Source: Rhodospirillaceae bacterium
Lineage (GTDB): Bacteria > Pseudomonadota > Alphaproteobacteria > UBA8366 > GCA-2717185
Reading direction: 5' to 3'
Assembly: GCA_002717185.1 (NCBI GenBank)
Contig: PBDC01000114.1
Location: 1 to 54,359, forward strand
Length of the DNA stretch: 54,359 nucleotides
Shown here: in pieces, positions 48,016-54,359 of the stretch
Position numbering within the stretch: position 1 is the first letter of the stretch
Layout of the letters: each line of letters opens with the position of its first letter
The notes under the pieces: model-generated
Database searches by the model: none
The model's input: the letters and a program-made list of their open reading frames with translations, nothing else
What the model was told of the DNA's origin: nothing
Translations under genes and position numbers: made by a program

Positions 48016-49398
48016 TCAGGACCCCCGCCTGAACACCACGACGACTGTCCGGGCCAGAATCTGCAAGTCCAAGATCGGCGACCACGCCATCAAATACTGC
48101 AGGTCGTGACCCAGTTTGTAGGCCGGATCCGTGTGATACCCGGCACGTACCTGAGCCAGACCGGTCAAGCCGGGGGCGATCTCGTGGCGACGCCCGTACC
48201 CCGGAATGGCCGCCTCGAACTCGGCGATCAACTCCGGTCGCTCGGGGCGCGGTCCGACGAGGGACATCTCGCCGCGAACCACGTTCATGAACTGGGGCAG
48301 TTCGTCCAGCCGACTGCGACGCAACCACCCGCAACCGCGTACGACCCGCTCGTCGGACCGGGCGGCCAAGCGGGCGCCACCAGCGGCCTCGGCGTCGGCG
48401 TGCATGGTCCGAAATTTGAACAGGGTGAACGGCCTACCACCACGGCCCGTCCGGACTTGGCGGTACAACACCCCTCCTCCAAGCACGACCCGCAAATAGG
48501 CGGATAGCAACAGCAACAACAACAGCACAACCGGCGCCATGGCCAGCACCACCAGCCACTCCACTAGCCGTTTCAGCCGGAACTGGTGGGGTCGCAGGGC
48601 TCGTGTGCGAACGGCCACGTACGGCATGCCGGCGATCTCCCGTACGTCGCGTAGCCCCAAGAGCGCGGTAGTCGCCGTAACCCGGAGGTAGACCCCCCGA
48701 TCAGCCACGTCCAAGGACGCCACCGGCTCGGGCAGCAGGTCGGCCAGCGACACGTCGCCGACGAACACCACGTCCGTGGCCTCGAAACGTTCCACCGCGG
48801 AGAGCAGGTCCGCGTCGGAGCGGACGTGTCCCGCCACCACTGCCGCCCGGTCGCTCTCGGACAGGTGGTCAGCGGCTAGGTCGGTTTCACTCCGGCTGCC
48901 CACCAGAAGCACCCGCGGCGGCCCGAACCGGCGGGACCGCAGTCGTCGTGACAGCAGGCGGGTACCGGTGGCCACCAGAGACACCCCGACGCCGACGGCG
49001 GCCAGGTTGGCCCGGGGAACCGCGTACCGACCGGTGGGCAGTACCACCAGCAGGCCCAGGATCAAGCCGACCAGCGTCAGCCCGGCCACCCGGGAGAACC
49101 ACATGCGATGACCTAGGCGCACCTGCTTCTCGTAAAGACCGCCGAAGTAGAAAACGATCTGGATCACCACGGTGGCCACCACCATGCCGACCATGGTGTC
49201 TACCGGGGCCGGCCAGTCGGTTCCGAATCGAACCAATGTGACGAGCACGACCACACCCATGATCCCTGCGGCATCCAGCAGGTACAGCCAGCGGAATCCG
49301 GCCCGCCACAGGCGCAGGTAGGCGCCACGCACACCCCGAGCCTCGGTGGGGCGGCCCGGGGACCCCGCTGGCAGGTGGGTCGGTGTGGCTTCGATCAT
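48016..49398 (-). CDS. Undecaprenyl-phosphate sugar phosphotransferase, polyprenyl glycosylphosphotransferase family
   Basis: A 460-residue protein of the WbaP/CpsE-like PHPT family. Four hydrophobic segments at the N-terminus (WLYLLDAAGIMGVVVLVTLV, VGMVVATVVIQIVFYFGGLY and following) and a nucleotide-binding-like middle domain precede the catalytic C-terminal part: a single membrane segment (WLVVLAMAPVVLLLLLLL), YRQVRTGRGGRPFTLFKFRTM, LRRSRLDELPQFMNVVRGEM, SLVGPRPERPELI and RHEIAPGLTGLAQVRAGY. The enzyme transfers a hexose-1-phosphate from a UDP-sugar onto undecaprenyl phosphate. It is distinct from the WecA-like initiator at 24628. Its start is uncertain: TTG at 49425 or ATG at 49398, the latter chosen. 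It diverges from the ABC permease at 49488 (89-bp gap). Confidence 0.88.
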   Translation of the reverse strand: MIEATPTHLPAGSPGRPTEARGVRGAYLRLWRAGFRWLYLLDAAGIMGVVVLVTLVRFGTDWPAPVDTMVGMVVATVVIQIVFYFGGLYEKQVRLGHRMWFSRVAGLTLVGLILGLLVVLPTGRYAVPRANLAAVGVGVSLVATGTRLLSRRLRSRRFGPPRVLLVGSRSETDLAADHLSESDRAAVVAGHVRSDADLLSAVERFEATDVVFVGDVSLADLLPEPVASLDVADRGVYLRVTATTALLGLRDVREIAGMPYVAVRTRALRPHQFRLKRLVEWLVVLAMAPVVLLLLLLLSAYLRVVLGGGVLYRQVRTGRGGRPFTLFKFRTMHADAEAAGGARLAARSDERVVRGCGWLRRSRLDELPQFMNVVRGEMSLVGPRPERPELIAEFEAAIPGYGRRHEIAPGLTGLAQVRAGYHTDPAYKLGHDLQYLMAWSPILDLQILARTVVVVFRRGS

Positions 49399-49487
49399 CG
49401 GGGCTCGGTTCACGGCGGCAGGCAACGGGACCCGACCAGCGTAGGAGGCGCCCGGGCCTCCAACTAGGCGACCGGTAGGATCGCCCG

Positions 49488-50348
49488 GTGCCCGCCTCCC
49501 CGAGGGTCCCCCGGACGCGCCGAGACCTGCTTGAAGGTCTGGTCGGCCGCCTCCAGGTCGACCTGCTCATCAACCTGACCCTCCGGGACCTCCGATCCAA
49601 GTACAAGCGGTCGGCCCTCGGCTGGACATGGTCTGTGCTGAACCCGCTGGTGGCCGTGGTCGTCTACTCGGCGGTCTTCTCGATCTTCCTCCGGATCCAG
49701 CCCACCACCGGGAACCCCAGCGGCCTGCGGTCCTATGCCGTATTCCTGCTGGTGACCTTGCTGCCCTGGCAATTCCATGTGACCAGCCTCACTGAGGCCA
49801 CTCGGTCGATCACCGCCAACGGTCCGCTCATCACCAAGATCTGGTTTCCCCGCTGGGCACTTCCCACCTCGGCGGTGCTGGCCAGATTTCTCACCCTGCT
49901 AGTCGAGATGGCGGTGCTGCTGGTGCTCATCGCCGTGCTCGAAGGGCACTACGCCTTCGCGTGGATCCCGGTGGTACTAGCCCTGATGGCCCTGCAGTTG
50001 TTGTTCACTGTGGGCCTTGCTCTCATGGTCAGCGCAGCCAACGTCTACTTCCGCGACATCCAGCACTTCCTCGGCGTGGCCCTGGCCCCGTGGATGTTCC
50101 TCACGCCGATCCTCTACCCCCTCAACATGGTCCCCGAGGACCGCGAGTTTCTCGGGCTCAGCTACCGGACGCTCTACCAGTTGAACCCGATGGTCTCGTG
50201 GACCAAGGCTTACCGAAACGCCCTATACGACCTCCGGTTCCCATCGGCCGAACGGTGGCTGGCCATCGTGGCTGCCACAGTGGTCGTCCTCGCAGTGGGC
50301 TTCCGGCTCTTCCACCGACTCGAACCACGCATGGCCGAGGAGGTCTGA
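49488..50348 (+). CDS. ABC-2 polysaccharide export permease, system 2
   Basis: A 286-residue Wzm-type permease. DLLINLTLRDLRSKYKRSALGW at 25-46 (in parts: LTLRDLRSKYKRSALGWTWS) is the amphipathic gate-helix region; hydrophobic segments include LVAVVVYSAVFSIFL, YAVFLLVTLLPWQFH and LLVEMAVLLVLIAVLEG. GVALAPWMFLTPILYPLNMVP near 200-220 is typical for glycan exporters. The start is GTG at 49488, nine bases after AGGA. It lies 1 bp before the ATPase at 50350, with which it forms the second ABC export system of the window. A short divergent gap toward 48016 probably carries promoters for both operons. Confidence 0.86.
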   Translation: MPASPRVPRTRRDLLEGLVGRLQVDLLINLTLRDLRSKYKRSALGWTWSVLNPLVAVVVYSAVFSIFLRIQPTTGNPSGLRSYAVFLLVTLLPWQFHVTSLTEATRSITANGPLITKIWFPRWALPTSAVLARFLTLLVEMAVLLVLIAVLEGHYAFAWIPVVLALMALQLLFTVGLALMVSAANVYFRDIQHFLGVALAPWMFLTPILYPLNMVPEDREFLGLSYRTLYQLNPMVSWTKAYRNALYDLRFPSAERWLAIVAATVVVLAVGFRLFHRLEPRMAEEV

Positions 50349-50349
50349 G

Positions 50350-51609
50350 ATGACCCGTTCCTCACCGAGACCGCCATTGGGCTCTTCGTCGAACGTAGCC
50401 GTCGCTCTGGACGGCTTGGGTAAGAAGTTCCGTCTCACCCACGACCGAAACTGGACCCTGAAGGCCACCATGCTGGCGGGCCACCGGACCCGCTACGAAG
50501 AGTTCTGGGCCCTGCGCGACCTCTCCTTGCAGGTCGAGCAGGGACAGACATTCGGCATCATCGGCGGCAACGGATCCGGCAAGAGCACACTGCTCAAAGT
50601 GCTGGCCGGGATCCTCCGGCCCGACGAGGGCACGGCCACCGTCGACGGCCGCCTGTCGGCCCTGCTCGAGTTGGGTGCTGGGTTCCATCCGGAACTCACC
50701 GGCCGGGAGAACGTCTACCTGAACGGCGCCATCCTCGGCTTCACCAAGCGGGACATCCGACAACGATTCGATGACATCGTGGCCTTCGCCGAACTAGACC
50801 GCTTCATCGACGAACCGGTACGGAACTACTCGTCGGGCATGTACGTACGGCTCGGCTTCTCGGTGGCCATCCACGTCGAACCCGAGGTGTTACTGGTAGA
50901 CGAGGTGCTGGCCGTAGGGGACCTCACGTTCCAGAAACGGTGCCTGGACCGGTTCGCCCAACTGAAGGCCGAGGGCCGAACCATCATCGTGGTCAGCCAC
51001 GACCTGGACATGGTGGGTTGGCTGTGCGATCGGACGGCATGGATCCAACAAGGGTCTCTCCGGGCTGTAGGACCCTCGTCGGATGTCATCGACCGGTTCG
51101 CCACCGGGGCCGACTCCACTGCCGCCACATCGGTCAACACGAGCGACGAGGCCCGACCGACCTTCGAGCGTCTGTCGGGAGACGACCTCGTAAAGGCCGT
51201 CGTTCTGGTCGACCCCAACGGCCACCCCACCAATGCCGTGGGATCGCGTCGGCCAGTATCCATAAGGGTTCGATACGACGGTCAGGCGGCCGGCGAGCCG
51301 GTCACAGTGGCCCTCGGCCTCTACCGGGCCGACGGCACCCACGTGACCAGCATCAACTCTGGTGCCGCCACCCGTGGTGTGACCCAGTCCGACGGGGAGC
51401 CGGTGGGGAAAATCGTCGAGGTCGACTACGTGGTACCGACCCTTCCCGTCCAGCCGGGCACCTACGAGCTTTCCGTGGCCCTCCACGACTCCTCCATGCG
51501 ACGCGTGCTTGAACGACACAGCCACATCCTGCGATTCGAGGTGTCGCCTACCGACGTCGATCCCCAGAACGGGCTGGTGGCTCTCGGTGGGACCTGGGAG
51601 GCCCGGTGA
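50350..51609 (+). CDS. Wzt-type ABC ATPase with C-terminal carbohydrate-binding domain, system 2
   Basis: A 419-residue protein. The N-terminal ATPase has FWALRDLSLQVEQGQTFGII, Walker A GGNGSGKST at 72-80, signature YSSGMYVRLGFSV near 159, Walker B VLLVDEVLAVGD near 178 and the switch His in VVSHDLD. Residues 270-419 form a beta-rich Wzt C-terminal-like domain (KAVVLVDPNGHPTNAV, VSIRVRYDG, TVALGLYRADGTHV, TYELSVALHDSSMRRVLERH) that in O-antigen exporters recognises the capped non-reducing end of the glycan. This predicts that system 2 exports a glycan whose terminus is chemically marked, possibly by the methyltransferase that follows immediately (51606). Confidence 0.87.
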   Translation: MTRSSPRPPLGSSSNVAVALDGLGKKFRLTHDRNWTLKATMLAGHRTRYEEFWALRDLSLQVEQGQTFGIIGGNGSGKSTLLKVLAGILRPDEGTATVDGRLSALLELGAGFHPELTGRENVYLNGAILGFTKRDIRQRFDDIVAFAELDRFIDEPVRNYSSGMYVRLGFSVAIHVEPEVLLVDEVLAVGDLTFQKRCLDRFAQLKAEGRTIIVVSHDLDMVGWLCDRTAWIQQGSLRAVGPSSDVIDRFATGADSTAATSVNTSDEARPTFERLSGDDLVKAVVLVDPNGHPTNAVGSRRPVSIRVRYDGQAAGEPVTVALGLYRADGTHVTSINSGAATRGVTQSDGEPVGKIVEVDYVVPTLPVQPGTYELSVALHDSSMRRVLERHSHILRFEVSPTDVDPQNGLVALGGTWEAR

Positions 51610-53471
51610 GCCGGCCGGCTGACATGCCCGGGGACCCTCGCCCGCTGGGGGCCGACCGACGTTGGCGCGACGGTTCGGAGGACGCGGTGATCGGAATTCT
51701 CCGGGGGGCCACCGACCGCTCCAGCGCGTCTGACGAGCTGGCCGCCCACATCTCGGACTGGCCGACCCGGTACCACTTCGGACGGGCCCGCACGAACCTG
51801 CTCCAACCACTAGACCTCAGCGGCGGGCTCCGGGTCCTGGACATCGGGGCAGGTACCGGGGTGATGAGCCGGTTCGCTGCCGAACAGGGCGCTTCGGTGG
51901 TCGCAGTGGAGGGCGACGCCCGGCGGGCCGAAGCAGCAATGTTGCGCTGCACCGAGCTGAATCTGGACCTAGACCGGAACGTGGACATACAACATGGATC
52001 AGTGGATGTACGGCATGGATCATTGGATGACATCGATGCCTCCGACGGCCCATTCGACGTGGTGCTGTGCGTCGGCGTCCTGGAATACGCCGGGGACAAT
52101 CCAGCCGGCTTCCTCAAGCGACTGGCCGGACATCTCGCTCCCGGCGGCGTGCTGGTACTAGCCATCGAGAACCGCTTCGGGCTGACCTACTGGCTGGGTG
52201 GGGCCGAGGATCACCTGGGTCGACCCTGGGTCGGCCTGGAGGGGTACCCCGCGTCGGCGGCGACAGCCGAGACGTCAACCGTCCGTACCCACAGCCGTCG
52301 GGAACTGGCCGACCTCCTGTCCGGCGCGGGCCTCGGAGTGCAGCGGTGGCTGGCCCCCTGGCCCGACTACAAGCTACCCACCGCAATTCTTGCCGAACGG
52401 ATTCACGACGAACCGGATGCCGTCGACCTGGTCGACCAGTTGGTGGGTCCCCCGCTGGACCGCAGCCGAATGGCTGGCGCTTTCACTGGCGACGAGCGGG
52501 CCGTGCATCGCGGGATGCTCCAGTCTGGTCTGGGCGTCGATCTGGCCAATTCGTTTCTCGTGGTGGCTGGCACTGATGAAGGATCGGTGGACCTGCGCTG
52601 CGACCCCTCGATCTTGGCCTGGCGGTTCACCGGCGACCGCTCCCGACCCCATCTACGGACCCGGACAGTCCGGTCGGCTGATGCCAGCACAGGTACCGGA
52701 CGAACGGTGGACCGGGTTCCAACACACATGGTCGAACCTGTGGTCGACCAGCCGGGATGGCTCCGATTGGAGGTGACCGATGATCTGCCCCAGCCGTGGA
52801 TCAGCGGCCCGAACCTCGAACAAGTCGCCCTGGAGCGCCTCCGAGCCGGAGATCAGCTCGGACTGGCTGCAGTGCTGGACCGGTGGGGCGCCTTCGCCAC
52901 GTCAGCGGCTGTCGAGACCGCTGTGCCTGAAGCCAGCGCCCACCCGTTCCTGCCTGCTGGGCGCCGCCTGGTCCTTCCCGGCGATCACCTGGACCTCGGC
53001 TTAGACAACCTCGTCGCAGCCGACGGGTCTACAGGAAAGCTGGCATTCATCGATAATGAGTGGGTCGCGGACTCCGGCGTCGACCTTGAGTTGGTAGCCA
53101 TCCGGGCCTGCTGGAAGCTAGCCACCACGGCCATCGGGTCTGGTACCCGCCATCCCTGGCCAACCGACGCCACTGTCAATGACCTGGCTGTCGCGTTCTT
53201 TGGCATGCTGCCCGGGAACATCGCAGTCGGTCCCGACCCGCTGAACCGCCTCCACCTTGCTGAGGCCGATCTTCGGGTGGTGGCCCTCGGAGGCACCGTC
53301 GTCGACCATGTGGCCCAGATCCGGACCGCCGGCCGACACAGCTTGGACGACCGGGTGACCGGAACGGGGCCTTCGGCGGGCCTCCGTGGTCGACTGTCCT
53401 CCGCACGTCGACTCCCGGTTGTCGGCAGCCTGTTGTCCATCGCGGCCCGGCTGGCACGTCGATTCGGCTGA
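51606..53471 (+). CDS. SAM-dependent methyltransferase with long C-terminal domain
   Basis: A 621-residue protein. The SAM-binding core is at about 72-180: LRVLDIGAGTGVMSRFAAE, VVAVEGDARRAEAA, FDVVLCVGVLEYAGDNPAGF and LAPGGVLVLAIENRFGLTY. The remaining 400 residues look like a separate module with LVDQLVGPPLDRSRMAGAF, DLANSFLVVAGTDEGSVDL, WISGPNLEQVALERLRAGD and FIDNEWVADSGVDLELVAIRA, which I do not recognise from a named family. It starts at GTG 51606, overlapping the Wzt-like stop as GTGA. In O-antigen systems exported by Wzt with a C-terminal domain, a terminal methyltransferase often ends chain growth; that role is a good guess here. The gene contains a 21-bp imperfect tandem repeat at 51990-52031. 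Confidence 0.75.
   Translation: MSRPADMPGDPRPLGADRRWRDGSEDAVIGILRGATDRSSASDELAAHISDWPTRYHFGRARTNLLQPLDLSGGLRVLDIGAGTGVMSRFAAEQGASVVAVEGDARRAEAAMLRCTELNLDLDRNVDIQHGSVDVRHGSLDDIDASDGPFDVVLCVGVLEYAGDNPAGFLKRLAGHLAPGGVLVLAIENRFGLTYWLGGAEDHLGRPWVGLEGYPASAATAETSTVRTHSRRELADLLSGAGLGVQRWLAPWPDYKLPTAILAERIHDEPDAVDLVDQLVGPPLDRSRMAGAFTGDERAVHRGMLQSGLGVDLANSFLVVAGTDEGSVDLRCDPSILAWRFTGDRSRPHLRTRTVRSADASTGTGRTVDRVPTHMVEPVVDQPGWLRLEVTDDLPQPWISGPNLEQVALERLRAGDQLGLAAVLDRWGAFATSAAVETAVPEASAHPFLPAGRRLVLPGDHLDLGLDNLVAADGSTGKLAFIDNEWVADSGVDLELVAIRACWKLATTAIGSGTRHPWPTDATVNDLAVAFFGMLPGNIAVGPDPLNRLHLAEADLRVVALGGTVVDHVAQIRTAGRHSLDDRVTGTGPSAGLRGRLSSARRLPVVGSLLSIAARLARRFG
51990..52031 (+). repeat. 21-bp imperfect tandem repeat in methyltransferase gene
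   Basis: Two copies of a seven-codon unit (51990-52010 and 52011-52031) encode QHGSVDV then RHGSLDD, sharing CAT GGA TCA and TG-GAT-G at matched positions. The reading frame is kept, so it is a small in-frame expansion in the loop after the SAM-binding core. Confidence 0.75.
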
Positions 53472-53512
53472 GTCCTCCCGTCGTATAGAACCCGTCGCTG
53501 AGATAATGCCGG

Positions 53513-54359
53513 TCAGCCCGGCGAGACCCAGAGACGACAAACCTCCGTCTCGGCCACGATCTGGTAGCCAACCTCGGCCAGCACGGTCTCCACCTCGATT
53601 CCACCCGTGGCCGATCCAGAACACACGACGTCCGGACGAAGCGACTGCAGCGCATCAGCCACCGCATCAGCTCCCCATTCGGCATATCCGTAGGTCAGCG
53701 CATGGGAGAGCACCCGTCGGTGCTCGGCCCCGAACGACGCATCGACGTGACGCCCGCGCAGGTACGCCGACCGTGGATTGGTCGTCTTCACCTCAGTGGA
53801 AAGCACGGACACGGCAAAGTCGACATCAACTGGGCCGGCCACCAGCACGCCGTTGGCCACTCTCCGTTCGAGAGCCAGGTCGACCAGCACCCGGGCCGCA
53901 TCCACCTCGGGCCGGGGTAGGTCCACCGCTGGCGGCCAGACAATCTCGGTCCCCCGGTTGGCGCTGCTGGTTATCGGCGTCCCGGCGACCAGTACGACGG
54001 CGAGCACCACGGCCGGTAGGACTACGGGCGCCGCACCGAACCCGGACCGGCGGGCAGTGAGAATCAGCCCCACCATGGCGGGGACCGGCATTACCCAGAG
54101 CATCCGCCAGGCGATGGCGTCAGCCTCACCTACCTCATTCAACAGATCGAACGCACCGGGAGCCCCGAATAGTCCGAGCGCCGCCACCGGCGCCGCCAGG
54201 AGAACCAGGCGGGCCCGACGGTCGCGCACCACCGTCCAGGCCAGCAGGGCGGCGGCCAACGCCACGAACGCCGTTGGCCCCCGACCGAACACCATGCGAA
54301 TCATGGCCACCGGTTCGGTCCCGCTGTCCAACCAACGGAGCGGATCAAATGCGGCCCGC
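53513..54359 (-). CDS. Membrane protein of unknown function, 5' end outside window
   Basis: The frame is open to the right-hand edge, reading ...AFDPLRWLDSG before the TTG at 54331, so the gene begins beyond the window. The visible 280 or so residues have four hydrophobic segments in the first half (TAFVALAAALLAWTVV, LVLLAAPVAALGLF, VMPVPAMVGLILTA, VVLPAVVLAVVLVAG). These are followed by a soluble C-terminal domain with GVLVAGPVDVDFAVSVLS, SAYLRGRHVDASFGAEHRRV and LRPDVVCSGSATGGIEVE. The pattern is like a polytopic membrane enzyme whose last part is extracytoplasmic; I cannot assign a family. It converges with the methyltransferase at 51606 across 41 bp with no obvious terminator. Confidence 0.5.
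   Translation of the reverse strand, partial: RAAFDPLRWLDSGTEPVAMIRMVFGRGPTAFVALAAALLAWTVVRDRRARLVLLAAPVAALGLFGAPGAFDLLNEVGEADAIAWRMLWVMPVPAMVGLILTARRSGFGAAPVVLPAVVLAVVLVAGTPITSSANRGTEIVWPPAVDLPRPEVDAARVLVDLALERRVANGVLVAGPVDVDFAVSVLSTEVKTTNPRSAYLRGRHVDASFGAEHRRVLSHALTYGYAEWGADAVADALQSLRPDVVCSGSATGGIEVETVLAEVGYQIVAETEVCRLWVSPG

Noticed and set aside
1..54359. CRISPR arrays, tRNA, rRNA, insertion sequences or phage genes
   Set aside because: Read through on both strands; no regularly spaced repeats, cloverleaf, transposase or integrase was seen.

Overview
This 54.4 kb window is a dense, high-GC cell-surface glycan locus. It looks like an actinobacterium: many GTG/TTG starts, start/stop-coupled genes and a secreted protein with type-2 cell-wall-binding (CWB2) repeats. 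A marine acidimicrobiia-like organism would fit, but no rRNA or marker gene here fixes the taxonomy. I see no tRNA, CRISPR array or insertion sequence.

Region A (1-4.4 kb): the 3' part of a sugar isomerase/epimerase-like TIM barrel, a convergent TIGR00180-like glycosyltransferase and a forward C-methyltransferase. Region B (3.4-19.5 kb) is one long minus-strand run of about 16 genes, largely coupled by 1-4 nt overlaps or gaps. In transcription order: GmhA-like isomerase, sugar-1-P nucleotidyltransferase, GMD/RmlB-like SDR (YxxxR), radical SAM/SPASM enzyme, methyltransferase, E1-alpha and E1-beta TPP subunits, zinc-type dehydrogenase, a domain-swapped HldE-like protein, an AT-rich gene of unknown function, SDR, C-methyltransferase, RmlC-like epimerase, SDR (FxxxK), a fused HddC-GmhB, and HddA kinase. 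It reads as a pathway that makes, activates and then heavily remodels a heptose (or a larger heptose-derived sugar). The radical SAM/E1/methyltransferase/dehydrogenase cassette inside it is the best candidate for undescribed chemistry.

Region C (19.5-31.9 kb): glycosyltransferases, a UDP-sugar dehydrogenase, two UDP-sugar epimerase/decarboxylase-like SDRs, a WecA/MraY-type initiating transferase, an asparagine-synthase-type amidotransferase, another C-methyltransferase and an RfbF-like cytidylyltransferase. Region D (32-40.4 kb): two glycosyltransferases, a large polytopic membrane protein, a Wzx-like flippase, a methyltransferase and an O-antigen ligase/polymerase-like protein with a C-terminal TPR-like tail. 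With the WecA-type enzyme this makes a Wzx/Wzy-style assembly line.

Region E (40.4-43.5 kb): an 851-residue secreted CWB2 protein with a strong hairpin terminator and a long structured leader. Region F (43.5-54.4 kb): two separate ABC-2 polysaccharide exporters (one ATPase with a C-terminal Wzt-like extension), a second initiating phosphoglycosyltransferase, a GT2, a MurG-like glycosyltransferase, a large methyltransferase fusion and a partial membrane protein. Two initiators and three export routes side by side suggest that more than one glycan is made here. The CWB2 protein may be anchored by one of them (inference).
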